A stretch of DNA of 64,000 bases, taken from contig NZ_CANSMR010000015.1 in NCBI RefSeq assembly GCF_947648125.1, forward strand, positions 143,009 through 207,008. The letters are read 5' to 3'. Numbering within the stretch: position 1 is the stretch's first letter; each line of letters starts with the position of its first letter. Of the stretch, positions 37,981 to 45,373 are shown piece by piece. The position numbers and the translations under genes were made by a program. This DNA comes from an uncultured Bradyrhizobium sp. GTDB lineage: Bacteria; Pseudomonadota; Alphaproteobacteria; Rhizobiales; Xanthobacteraceae. Below the pieces are notes generated by a model. It was not told where the DNA came from, ran no database searches, and worked only from the letters and a program-made list of their open reading frames with translations.

Positions 37981-39065
37981 TCCTCGCCCTGCAGATCGGT
38001 CTCGGCCGGCGTCGCGTCGACCGCGGGCCGCTGCGCCGTCGCGGGCGTGCGTAGCGTGGTCTCGCTCTCGCGATCGCCGGGAACCGCCGGCGACCACGGC
38101 CGGTCGATCCCGCCGGGCTTGACCGCATCGATGGCGTAGCCGTCCCTGATGCGCCGCAGCACCAGCGCGCCGTGGCGCCGCAACCGCTCCGCATCGATCA
38201 CCGAGGCCGCGCAGCCCCGCGGCGCCGGCCGCGCGGTCACGATCAGCGCCGCCCGCTCGCAATCATCAGTCAGCGCCTCGGGCCTTGTCGCCAGCGCGAC
38301 GAAGGCGCCGCCGGGACCTTGCGTCACGCAGCCGCTCGGATCGCAGGAGACGCCCTCGCCGAGCGACGCGTCCGTGGCGGTCCGCGCATCGGCGTCGGCC
38401 GCCAGCCACTCCTTGACGAGGAAGGCGTCCTTCGCACTGTGCATCAGATGCAGCCGCCCGTCGCCGCCCCGTACCGCGACGTTGCGGCCGTCGGCGGAGA
38501 CCAGCACGTCCGGCTGCGGCACTAGGATCGCCCAGACCGAGGCGACCACCAGTAGCACCGCACCCGACCAGCGCAGCGGCGTGCGCAACAGCCCGAGCAG
38601 GATGAGGCCGGCGCTTGCCACGATCATCGGCCCGACCCCGAACGCCGCCATCCGGCCGACCGCGCCGGGTAGCGCCGCGACCCATTGTGTCACCAGGATC
38701 ATCCAGTCGATGCCAAACCCCATGATCGCCCAGAACACGCCGTCGAAGCCGAACGGCATGGCGAGGAGCCCGAGCAGGCCGGCCGGCATCACGACCGCCG
38801 ACACCACGGGCATCGCCGCGAGGTTCGCCAGCAGCCCGTAGGGCGTGACGCGGTGGAAATGGAACGCGGCGTAGGGCGTCGTCGCGAGCCCCGCCACCAG
38901 CGAGGCCAACATCAGCATCGTGAGCTCACGCCCGCCCCACAGCGCGACCCGCGCGGTCGCCGAATGATCGGGCGACGCCAGCAGGTTCGGCAGCCCGATC
39001 TGCACCAGCGCCACCAGCCCGAGCGTCGCCGCAAACGACATCTGGAAGCTCGTTTTCGAAGTCAA
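37977..39065 (-). pseudogene. comEC: comEC, 3' part (separated from its 5' part by the island)
   Basis: C-terminal part of the DNA-uptake channel protein ComEC. The chromosomal portion ends at the 12-bp core (39,041-39,052) and encodes SFQMSFAATLGLVALVQIGL, further membrane helices of the competence domain and the C-terminal alphaproteobacterial tail. Beyond the core, island DNA supplies an ATG at 39,065 (MTSKTSFQ...), so a 362-residue fragment could be made. Joined to the 5' part across the core, codons read ...CAT CCG AGC TTC CAG ATG TCG..., restoring about 761 residues without a frameshift. As it stands the gene is interrupted. Confidence 0.93.
39041..39052. other. attL core
   Basis: TCTGGAAGCTCG, identical to the copy at 55,335-55,346. 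The bases on each side differ between the two copies, which fixes the core at 12 bp. In comEC it encodes the SFQ of HPSFQMSF. Confidence 0.88.
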
Positions 39066-39088
39066 ATATCGTTCGTTAATTCAACAGC

Positions 39089-40222
39089 TTAGATAGCTTT
39101 CTTAATACCACTCCGGGACTTCCTCCGGGACTTTGCAAGCCGCTCGACGGCTACAGCAACATCCTCATCCAGCACATGCGCATAGCGCAGCGTGCTTTTG
39201 ATGTCCCGGTGATTGAGCGCCTTTTGAACCAGCTTGAGGTTTCCGCTGTCGCGTAGAAGCTTACTGCCGAAATCGTGCCTGAAGTCATGGAAGCGGAAGT
39301 TTGCGAGCCCAGAGAGCGCCCGCATCCGCTGCCAAGCTGATTTGGCTCCGTTATAAGACAGAGCGTAGCGCTGCCCCCTCACCCGACCCAGCTTCTTATT
39401 GCCGTAAACTGCCACGTAGGTGAAGCAGAACTCCGGGTGTTGTCCCTGCAACGGGTACAGGATCTCACGCACCGCCGCCGTGATCGGAAACACCACCCGC
39501 CTGCGGCCCTTGCCGAGGCGCACAATCTGCTTAGCGCCGAAGTCCACTTCCTCCCAACGCAGGGTGACGCACTCCTTCAGCCGCATGCCGCTAGCCCGCA
39601 CGAAGTCGAAGAACGGGCCGTAATCGTCGCGCATGGCCTGGTCGAGTGCGTCGGCTTCCTCGAGCTTTAGTTCGCGTACACGCTCCTCTGGCTCGTCCAG
39701 CAACAGGTCTTCCCAATCCGGCTCGTTCTCGAATACCGCCTTCTCGGACTTAGCGAAGGCGAACAGTCGCTGTAGCACCTTAGTAGCCGACCGGTTCACG
39801 GTGGCGTTGGAGACCAGTGGTAATGCCCGCTCCGCTTCCTTGGTCCGCTTGCCGCGCCGCTTGACGCGCTGCCCGCGCCGCCACGCCACCATGTCTTTGG
39901 CGGCCTGGTTGTCGATCTCGGTCAGCGGCTTCGATGGCCCGAAGTATTCGACCAGACGCGCCAGGTTGGTCTCAGTGGCCTTCGGCTCCGAATCGTATTG
40001 AGCGCTATGGTTCCAGAGACGGGCGGCGACGTCGTCGATAGCCAACGACGCCTTGGCGCGCGCCGTTGCCTTCATCAGCGCCTTGGCCTTCTCTAGTTCT
40101 GCAGCTTCGAACCTTTCAGCATCGCGTCGCGTCGTGCATTTCGTGCTGCCAGAAAACCGATTGCCGGCGTGTTGGAAGTCGTACTGATAGTACGGCGAAC
40201 GCTTGTCCCGGTATACTGACAC
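39089..40222 (-). CDS. int: Tyrosine-type site-specific integrase
   Basis: 377 residues. An N-terminal arm-binding-like region (DKRSPYYQYDFQHAGNRFSG), a core-binding domain, and a catalytic domain with all signature residues: Arg in SGMRLKEC, Lys near RLGKGRRR, HxxR in FHDFRHDFGS, His in ALNHRDIKST and the nucleophile Tyr in TLRYAHV. GTG 40,222 is preceded by AGGAG. It reads toward attL and ends 36 bases from the core. Its 3' end contains the left pair of candidate arm-type repeats. Expected to catalyse integration into and excision from comEC. Confidence 0.95.
   Translation of the reverse strand: MSVYRDKRSPYYQYDFQHAGNRFSGSTKCTTRRDAERFEAAELEKAKALMKATARAKASLAIDDVAARLWNHSAQYDSEPKATETNLARLVEYFGPSKPLTEIDNQAAKDMVAWRRGQRVKRRGKRTKEAERALPLVSNATVNRSATKVLQRLFAFAKSEKAVFENEPDWEDLLLDEPEERVRELKLEEADALDQAMRDDYGPFFDFVRASGMRLKECVTLRWEEVDFGAKQIVRLGKGRRRVVFPITAAVREILYPLQGQHPEFCFTYVAVYGNKKLGRVRGQRYALSYNGAKSAWQRMRALSGLANFRFHDFRHDFGSKLLRDSGNLKLVQKALNHRDIKSTLRYAHVLDEDVAVAVERLAKSRRKSRSGIKKAI
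39112..39132. repeat. Left arm-type candidate site, two TCCGGGACT repeats
   Basis: TCCGGGACT at 39,112-39,120 and 39,124-39,132, same orientation, 12-bp period, inside the integrase 3' end. The same pair with the same spacing occurs at 55,174-55,194 near the other end. Confidence 0.6.
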
Positions 40223-40434
40223 GGTACTTCTCTCCTGGTGCGACGCGCTTCAAACTCGTTGATAAATTCTTCCTTGTAGCGGCGTCGCGGACGCTTCTTG
40301 CCTCGGCCGACGTTGATGTAAGCGATCTCACCATCCTTGGTGAGCGCGCTCAATTGGTCGTTGGTGATGTTGAGCCTCAAAGCCGCCTGCTCGGGCGTGA
40401 GCAAGCGGCTGTTGTCGTTGGCGGGATCGGGCAA
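40093..40434 (-). CDS. Excisionase-like helix-turn-helix protein
   Basis: 113 residues. The N-terminal half has a MerR/HTH_17-like pattern (LLTPEQAALRLNITNDQLSALTKDGEIAYINVGRGKKRPRRRYKEEF, seen here in part as TPEQAALRLNITNDQLSAL and AYINVGRGKKRPRRRY), typical of AlpA/Xis-type recombination directionality factors. The gene overlaps the integrase start by 130 bases in another frame, so its C-terminal third is shared coding DNA. Placement directly upstream of int supports an excision or regulatory role. Exact function unproven. Confidence 0.7.
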   Translation of the reverse strand: MPDPANDNSRLLTPEQAALRLNITNDQLSALTKDGEIAYINVGRGKKRPRRRYKEEFINEFEARRTRREVPCQYTGTSVRRTISTTSNTPAIGFLAARNARRDAMLKGSKLQN

Positions 40435-40565
40435 GAGCGTGCCCCTAAGAAAATTGCTCTTCGTACCTCGCCGGCTGGCAGCCGACGCTCCGAGGCGGAT
40501 GGTTGGTCGCTGAGGCGACTCAAATCACCGTAGCGAATTATACCGTACCCGCTCGGGCCAACCCG

Positions 40566-40832
40566 CTAGCCGGCGCCCAGCAGGATGATCTCGTCATTCG
40601 AAGTCCGCGCGGCCCATGCGGCGCGTGCGTATTCGAGTCGTGCCGAGCCGTCAGGGTCGTGGAGCGCGGCCCACGCGCCAAACTCGGAGGCCCCATTGAG
40701 AAGCATGTGGAGGCCGCCGTCACGGATAACCGGGTCGCAGCCCTCGGCACGCAGGCCGGTATAGTAGGTGCCCGCGAAAAAAGGCGTGGATGGATCAACG
40801 CCCGCGCTAGCATTAAGATTCAGATGAGACAT
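40566..40832 (-). CDS. Small island protein of unknown function
   Basis: 88 residues beginning MSHLNLNASAGVDPSTPFFAG, with a compact C-terminal part (EFGAWAALHDPDGSARLEYARAAW in part). AGGGGA lies seven bases before the ATG. No family recognised. It is upstream of the excisionase-like gene on the same strand and divergent from the RHH gene, so the 62-base gap between them is a likely control region. Confidence 0.6.
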   Translation of the reverse strand: MSHLNLNASAGVDPSTPFFAGTYYTGLRAEGCDPVIRDGGLHMLLNGASEFGAWAALHDPDGSARLEYARAAWAARTSNDEIILLGAG

Positions 40833-40878
40833 TGCTATTCCCCTGTCGAACCGGCTCATTTGACCGGCCCCAAAACTG

Positions 40879-40918
40879 TGGTACCAGAGATTCCATGAAA
40901 CGTCAAACCTTGGTACCA
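40879..40918. promoter_or_regulatory. Two TGGTACCA palindromes around the RHH gene start
   Basis: Identical 8-bp palindromes at 40,879-40,886 and 40,911-40,918, 32 bp (three helical turns) apart, bracketing the start codon of the ribbon-helix-helix gene. They fit an autoregulatory operator for a small dimeric repressor. Assigned by symmetry and position only. Confidence 0.4.
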
Positions 40919-41095
40919 AAGAAAAAACGCGGGCCACCGGCCACCGGCCAAGGCACCCAGATTCAGGTGCGTCTGCAGCCCGACGATCTGACGGCGGTCG
41001 ATGACTGGATAGCAAAGCAAGACACCGCTCAAACGAGGCCGGAAGCAATCCGGACGCTGATGCGGCAGGCGCTGCGCAGCAAGACCAAAGGTTGA
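40895..41095 (+). CDS. Ribbon-helix-helix DNA-binding protein
   Basis: 66 residues. A basic N-terminus (VPKKKRGPP) leads into an RHH fold: strand IQVRLQPDDL, helix AVDDWIAKQD and helix TRPEAIRTLMRQAL, the standard CopG/Arc-like pattern. Candidate island regulator or antitoxin-like protein. It is divergent from the int/xis side and is followed closely by the gene at 41,108. A second, broken RHH C-terminus of related type lies at 44,190. Confidence 0.75.
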   Translation: MKRQTLVPKKKRGPPATGQGTQIQVRLQPDDLTAVDDWIAKQDTAQTRPEAIRTLMRQALRSKTKG

Positions 41096-41107
41096 GGTTA
41101 TGAAAGG

Positions 41108-41533
41108 ATGGCAGCAGCGAAACGCGTCATCGTCGGCGAGAAAATTAATCACCTCATTCAGATAGAAGACTGGGATTGGAATTACAGTCTATCGGTCGAG
41201 GCAGGTGATCACCACGAGTACCGCCCTATAGAGATCAAAGGAAAGCTCATGCTCCCCGCCAACATCAAGGCGACTTCGGTGCGGGCTCTTCTCCATCCAG
41301 TGATCAGGCCCAGTTGGAAGAAGAGGGTCAAGAACGTTGGTGGCGTTCTCTATCGCGGCAAGGACTATACGGCCTATCTTGACGTGGCGCCCGACGCTAT
41401 CTCGCCGTTACTCCAAATGCTGATCGCGGGAAAATATAGATATCTAACAATGCGGGTTCTGAAGAGTGGTACTGGAAGGGCACAAGTTGAAAACTACAGA
41501 CTTTCCTCCACCGTGGACGACGATGCGCTATGA
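41108..41533 (+). CDS. Island protein of unknown function
   Basis: 141 residues starting MAAAKRVIVGEKINHLIQIE; mixed alpha/beta with LMLPANIKATSVRALLHPVI and a YLDVAPDAISPLLQMLIAGK stretch. No family recognised, no signal peptide or membrane helix. It follows the RHH gene by 12 bases and its stop codon overlaps the next start (ATGA), so the three genes probably form an operon. If the RHH protein is an antitoxin, this would be the position for a toxin, but nothing in the sequence proves that. Confidence 0.6.
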   Translation: MAAAKRVIVGEKINHLIQIEDWDWNYSLSVEAGDHHEYRPIEIKGKLMLPANIKATSVRALLHPVIRPSWKKRVKNVGGVLYRGKDYTAYLDVAPDAISPLLQMLIAGKYRYLTMRVLKSGTGRAQVENYRLSSTVDDDAL

Positions 41534-41652
41534 CGGTGCAGGTGCTTGATACAGACGGCATCCGCGATTTCGCCGCTCAATTTCGGGCAGCGTTAGACCA
41601 GCTAGACCGTGGCGATTTCCGTGAACAAGAGAAGCGAACGATACCTCTCTAA
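41530..41652 (+). CDS. 40-residue translationally coupled peptide
   Basis: Short frame starting at the ATGA overlap with the previous stop (MTVQVLDTDGIRDFAAQFRA...REQEKRTIPL). Helical and charged, no membrane segment. The four-base overlap and continued codon bias support translation; no family known. The following gene overlaps its end. Confidence 0.5.
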   Translation: MTVQVLDTDGIRDFAAQFRAALDQLDRGDFREQEKRTIPL

Positions 41653-42238
41653 AAGAGCTGAGAGGCGTAAAGCAGCTCAAGCAAAACGCGCACAATTGCC
41701 AGCCTCGTCAGAAAGCATGGCAAAAGAACGCGCGCCCTGGAGACGGCGGGCAATCAAGTTTATTGTCGGGACAGCAATCGTTGGAACGATCGGATTTGTT
41801 GCGTCTGTGTACCAGATCGCAGGTGGACCACCGTGGCCCGTCGCCCCGACTTTCGTCCCCGGCTTCCCTTCTTCCGGCAATGCGTTTGACGTGCCTTTCT
41901 CCGTAACCAACAAGAGCGCGCTCTTTTCACTCGATCATTTGAAAATCACCTGCAGACTGGAGAATGTCAGCACCGATACCAATGTCAAAATTGCGCAACT
42001 TCCGATAACAGCATCGGACGGCGAAGCTTCGCTACGGCCCCTGCAGTCGGCGAGCTACGGCTGCCCCTTTCCAAATATGTTCAAGTTCCCCGAAGGGAGC
42101 AAACTGACGGCAGCGACAATCATCTTCATCACGAACTACGACACTCTCTGGGTGCATACCCAATCAGAATCCGATCCATTCTCACTGAATACAAAAACTA
42201 ATCCGCCACAATGGACGACCGGAAAGACAATTCAGTAA
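41609..42238 (+). CDS. Single-pass membrane protein of unknown function
   Basis: About 209 residues: a basic cytoplasmic N-terminus (KRAERRKAAQAKRAQ), one membrane helix (AIKFIVGTAIVGTIGFVASV, residues about 48-67) and a beta-rich extracytoplasmic domain of about 130 residues containing two Cys (ITCRLENV; YGCPFPN) that could form a disulfide. The start is uncertain: GTG 41,609, GTG 41,621 or ATG 41,717. The first two overlap the preceding small frame. No family recognised. Confidence 0.6.
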   Translation: MAISVNKRSERYLSKRAERRKAAQAKRAQLPASSESMAKERAPWRRRAIKFIVGTAIVGTIGFVASVYQIAGGPPWPVAPTFVPGFPSSGNAFDVPFSVTNKSALFSLDHLKITCRLENVSTDTNVKIAQLPITASDGEASLRPLQSASYGCPFPNMFKFPEGSKLTAATIIFITNYDTLWVHTQSESDPFSLNTKTNPPQWTTGKTIQ

Positions 42239-42326
42239 TCCCGTTAATAGCCCCCGATCCACTCCAAAGACTAGTTGCTCCACCCAATCCCATCGATCTA
42301 CAGTTGCGACTGGCTTGGGGGATTTA

Positions 42327-42638
42327 ATGAAACTGTTTAAACGCAAAGATGCGTGGGAACGAACTTTTCGGCTCAGAAGCAACCACGGCGCTTCAAAAGG
42401 ATTTCTTGCCGTACTGTTTTGGCTCTGGGGCGTCATCGGACTGCTGTTCAACGCGGGCACGCTGTTCGGTCTCACCGGCAATATTGGCGTCGGAACGTCA
42501 GCCTATCTGACAGCAACGTGTCTCGTCTGGATTGGCGGAATGGTGCTGTTTGGTATAGGCGCCCTGCTCGCTCATACCGATTTTGACGGTGAGCGGCCGA
42601 TGGAAGCAGATTACGGCGACGTTCGGGTGGCGAGGTAG
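42327..42638 (+). CDS. Small two-helix membrane protein
   Basis: 103 residues with a charged N-terminus and two membrane helices (GFLAVLFWLWGVIGLLFNAG and LTATCLVWIGGMVLFGIGAL) and a short acidic tail. ATG 42,327 has GGGGGA just upstream. No family recognised. Part of a run of rightward genes from 40,895 to 43,429. Confidence 0.6.
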   Translation: MKLFKRKDAWERTFRLRSNHGASKGFLAVLFWLWGVIGLLFNAGTLFGLTGNIGVGTSAYLTATCLVWIGGMVLFGIGALLAHTDFDGERPMEADYGDVRVAR

Positions 42639-42661
42639 TCAATCGATTCGCGGAAGAGGCT

Positions 42662-43429
42662 ATGGCGAAACTGAGGCGTTACGGACAATGTCACCTGTGC
42701 GGGTGCAGCGGTCCGCTCAGCTTTGAGCATATCCCGCCTGAGGCCGCATTTAATGATCAGAAGGTTCTGCTGTCGGACATCGAAAAAGTTCTAGCTGGAG
42801 ACATGCTCGAGCATCTCGACAATCCGAAGGGCAGGACACAGCAACGCGGGGCTGGCGCGTATACTCTTTGCGAGCAGTGCAATAGCAAAACAGGTGGCTG
42901 GTACGGCAAACCTTATGTGGCATTCGCCCGACAGCTGTTTCCTTATTGCTGGATGCCGCCCGACCGTGTCGGGATTATCCCGTGCACGATAAAGCCGCTC
43001 AACGTTTATAAGCAGATATTGGTGATGTTCTGCAGCGCTTCCCCGCCAGCTGTTACGCAGAAGAATCCCGAATTAGTGCGCTATCTTCTGAACCCGGAAT
43101 CGCGAGATTCCGGACAAGAGCGGATATATCTAGGGCTCTACGATCTGAGGAATTCCAAAGCCACTCGGCAATCTGGCTTGACCGGCAGAATCAATGGTCA
43201 TGGCATTCAACTTTTTTCAGAGATATCATTTCCGCCCTTCAATCTGGTTTGTTCGACCTCTGGGGACAACCCGGATCCGGGTCTCACCGAAATTACCTGG
43301 TTCAAGGAATTCGCATATGGCGAGTCGGCAGACATATCGTTGACACTTCGAAATCTGGCGGTGAATAGCGTTTTTCCTGCGGACTATCGGAGCGTGGACG
43401 AGATAAAGCGGCAGGCCGGAACCAACTAA
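42662..43429 (+). CDS. HNH-like zinc-finger protein
   Basis: 255 residues. The N-terminal 80 residues have the spacing of an HNH/ββα-metal endonuclease: CHLCGCSGPLSFEHIPPEA (CxxC, then EH) and YTLCEQCNSKTGGWYG (CxxC with CN). The middle and C-terminal parts show no known domain. Such genes in islands are often defence or homing-type nucleases, or HNH folds turned to RNA binding. AGAGG precedes the ATG. It is a probable cargo gene. Nuclease activity is inferred from the fold only; the third metal-binding His/Asn is not certain. Confidence 0.6.
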   Translation: MAKLRRYGQCHLCGCSGPLSFEHIPPEAAFNDQKVLLSDIEKVLAGDMLEHLDNPKGRTQQRGAGAYTLCEQCNSKTGGWYGKPYVAFARQLFPYCWMPPDRVGIIPCTIKPLNVYKQILVMFCSASPPAVTQKNPELVRYLLNPESRDSGQERIYLGLYDLRNSKATRQSGLTGRINGHGIQLFSEISFPPFNLVCSTSGDNPDPGLTEITWFKEFAYGESADISLTLRNLAVNSVFPADYRSVDEIKRQAGTN

Positions 43430-43523
43430 GGATCAACTGCTAAATCTTTATGCGGCGACGATTTTCAATTCGGCTGGAACCTTTCAGCCTGTTCGCTACT
43501 TATGAAACACCCGCCAGCGGCGC

Positions 43524-43579
43524 GGTGCGCGGTCCGTGATGGTTCATCCGCCAGCCCCGGAGATCACGGACCGCGCACC
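43524..43579. repeat. 17-bp perfect inverted repeat
   Basis: GGTGCGCGGTCCGTGAT (43,524-43,540) and ATCACGGACCGCGCACC (43,563-43,579) with a 22-base loop. A third partial copy, GGTGCGCGG, follows at 43,586. It lies between the convergent HNH-like gene and the coiled-coil gene. It lacks a T-run and may be a strong terminator, an RNA hairpin or a recombination/regulatory site. The rest of 43,430-43,627 shows nothing. Confidence 0.8.
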
Positions 43580-43627
43580 TTCCTTGGTGCGCGGCGTGCC
43601 CTTCTCGCGCCGATTACCTAAAAGCAA

Positions 43628-44062
43628 CTATCGCTTGGTGCGCTTGGCCCTTGGCGCGTCTGGAGCGACCTGGGGCGCCGCAGCGGGGCTCTCAGCCCTC
43701 GCAGATTCCAACGAATTGACTCGCGCGCTGAGCGTGCCGAGCTGATCAGATACTAGCTTTTGTTCGCTATGCTGTGTAGATGACTTTTGCTGGACGTCAT
43801 TCAATTGGGCGGCGAGCTTCTGCTGATCCGACTGAATCCCCTGCACGGCCTGCTGGACGGACGCTAAAGTTTCCTTGATCTGGGCAATGGCAGGGTCCTG
43901 CTGTGGAGTCGCCGCAGCATGTTCCCGTGGGGCAGGCCTTGCTGTGTTACTGTAGCTCGCCCAAAGCGCAGCGCCAGCGACGACGAGAGCGAGTAGAGCG
44001 ACTAGCAGCAGCAGCGCCGATCGCGGCCGTGCATCCGCAGACGTTGGATGGGCGTCAGTCAT
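43628..44062 (-). CDS. Membrane-anchored coiled-coil protein
   Basis: 144 residues. One membrane helix (ALLLLVALLALVVAGAALW, residues about 15-33) is followed by a long coiled coil (IAQIKETLASVQQAVQGIQSDQQKL to LGTLSARVNSLE) and a basic Pro/Ala tail. Similar small anchored coiled-coil proteins are common in Bradyrhizobium genomes; function unknown. Start ATG 44,062 after GGGGAAA. It reads leftward like the tape measure gene and may once have followed it directly. Confidence 0.65.
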   Translation of the reverse strand: MTDAHPTSADARPRSALLLLVALLALVVAGAALWASYSNTARPAPREHAAATPQQDPAIAQIKETLASVQQAVQGIQSDQQKLAAQLNDVQQKSSTQHSEQKLVSDQLGTLSARVNSLESARAESPAAAPQVAPDAPRAKRTKR

Positions 44063-44141
44063 GATGGATTTCCCCGGTTGTGGATGACCTGATAAACTAC
44101 CCACCGGACGGTTGGTTCCATGATTTTTCGCCGCTCCTGTA

Positions 44142-44189
44142 CTAAGCAAGAACCCGACGCGCCTCGGCGTCCTTCACGGCGACGACAAC
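44142..44189 (-). pseudogene. Remnant of a second tape-measure 3' end
   Basis: On the minus strand this reads VVVAVKDAEARRVLA followed by a stop, a diverged copy of the last residues of the tape measure protein (VVAAVQDAKARRVLA, stop at 45,374). Similarity stops at about 44,190, where a plus-strand RHH remnant begins. It marks the far edge of a cassette inserted at the end of the tape measure gene. Confidence 0.75.
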
Positions 44190-44252
44190 GTGGCTAGGCG
44201 GTCGGAAGCAATCCGCCGCCTCGTCGAACTCGGACTTAAGGCGAAGAAATAA
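44190..44252 (+). pseudogene. C-terminal remnant of a ribbon-helix-helix protein
   Basis: Reads ARRSEAIRRLVELGLKAKK and stop, the last helix of an RHH/CopG-type protein with no N-terminal half. It abuts the tape-measure remnant on one side and its stop touches the GTG of the next gene on the other. Confidence 0.6.
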
Positions 44253-44480
44253 GTGGATTTCATCAACACAGCGATAGGCTCAATGCAATTGCCGCACTGG
44301 CTCATTGCGGCAGGCTCGTTGCTAGTTGTCGTCGGGGTAATCGGACGTGTGATCAGTCGGAGGCAATCGGATGATGAGGCCGAGGACGATCTGGAAAGCG
44401 CGCCACGTCCAAGGATGGCACCGCTGCCCGATCTACTCGATTCAAGGCCACGGAAAGGTCGGCCCCCAAAGCCAGACTAG
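44253..44480 (+). CDS. Small single-helix membrane protein
   Basis: 75 residues: one membrane helix (WLIAAGSLLVVVGVIGRVIS, residues about 16-35), then an acidic stretch (DDEAEDDLE) and a basic Pro-rich tail (RKGRPPKP). GTG start directly after the TAA of the RHH remnant, suggesting it was once translated by coupling. No family known. It belongs to the cassette between the two tape-measure ends. Confidence 0.55.
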   Translation: MDFINTAIGSMQLPHWLIAAGSLLVVVGVIGRVISRRQSDDEAEDDLESAPRPRMAPLPDLLDSRPRKGRPPKPD

Positions 44481-44702
44481 CCTGCCCGACAATCGCTGCG
44501 CGATCTCAAGATTTCCCAAATCCTAGTTGCCCTCCCCGGTTCACTCGCCTTATGGCGGAGGCCAGGAGTCGGGGGCTATATGCGGCAATCGGCCATCCGA
44601 AAGTATGAAAAGAAATCTGCACAAAACAATAACGCGAGTGATTTCTTTCTATTCGTAAAGACTGTACGGTTGCCCGACGATTGGGCGACAATTTAAAGTA
44701 TT

Positions 44703-45245
44703 GTGGCGGTGCTGATTTCCATTCTTGTTCCGCTTGCTTGTGCGGCGCTCCTTTGCGCCTGCGCCTACATCGCCTATCGGCTTGGCCTTGAAGAAGGTCG
44801 GCAACGGGGCATGTCGGAGGCCTACAACCTCTATGTGTCGGCCGGCGCCATCAAGGACAACGCTCGATCGAAGATCACGCGAGATGTCTCTAGCACGCAT
44901 GTCGCGATTGGCTCGACGCTCCTTGCTCTAGCGTCGAGCGCATTCCTTTACATGATACCTGCAAAGCCGGTCGATCACAGCCTGCACGGTGTGTTCCGTC
45001 GCTGGCAGGGCGAAGCGTGGGTCATTGTCATCAAGTACCCGCAACGGCAGCTGCGGGAGGCAAAGCTTTATGAAGACGACGTGCTGGTCGGACCAGCGAA
45101 CAGCGATCCGCAAGATATCTCCGCGAAAGGCCGTGGCCTCTATCGGCTCTACAAAGAAGCCGATGAGACAGCGCCGATCCTGATGTTTTCATCGAGCGAC
45201 AACACCGACCCAAACACCAACGGCAGGAAGTATAGGCTCGAGTGA
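44703..45245 (+). CDS. Two-helix membrane protein of unknown function
   Basis: 180 residues. An N-terminal hydrophobic segment (VLISILVPLACAALLCACAYIAY in part), a second helix near residues 68-86 (VAIGSTLLALASSAFLYMI) and a soluble C-terminal half (WVIVIKYPQRQLREAKLYED). GTG start without an obvious ribosome site. Second gene of the cassette inserted at the tape-measure end; probably a phage-carried accessory gene. No signature recognised. The 222 bases before it show nothing clear. Confidence 0.55.
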   Translation: MAVLISILVPLACAALLCACAYIAYRLGLEEGRQRGMSEAYNLYVSAGAIKDNARSKITRDVSSTHVAIGSTLLALASSAFLYMIPAKPVDHSLHGVFRRWQGEAWVIVIKYPQRQLREAKLYEDDVLVGPANSDPQDISAKGRGLYRLYKEADETAPILMFSSSDNTDPNTNGRKYRLE

Positions 45246-45373
45246 CAGGGGGCGCTGACCGCCCTAGGACCGATCGACATTCATTGCGCCCACAGAAAAT
45301 CGAATTCCGTGGTCCAGAACTCGCCATTCTGCAGGATGTCTATGGGGTAGGTGATTGCCACTATACGCGCGCC

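Noticed and set aside
39041-39052. tRNA gene as the attachment site
   Set aside because: The core lies in the comEC coding sequence and no tRNA cloverleaf is present at either island end.
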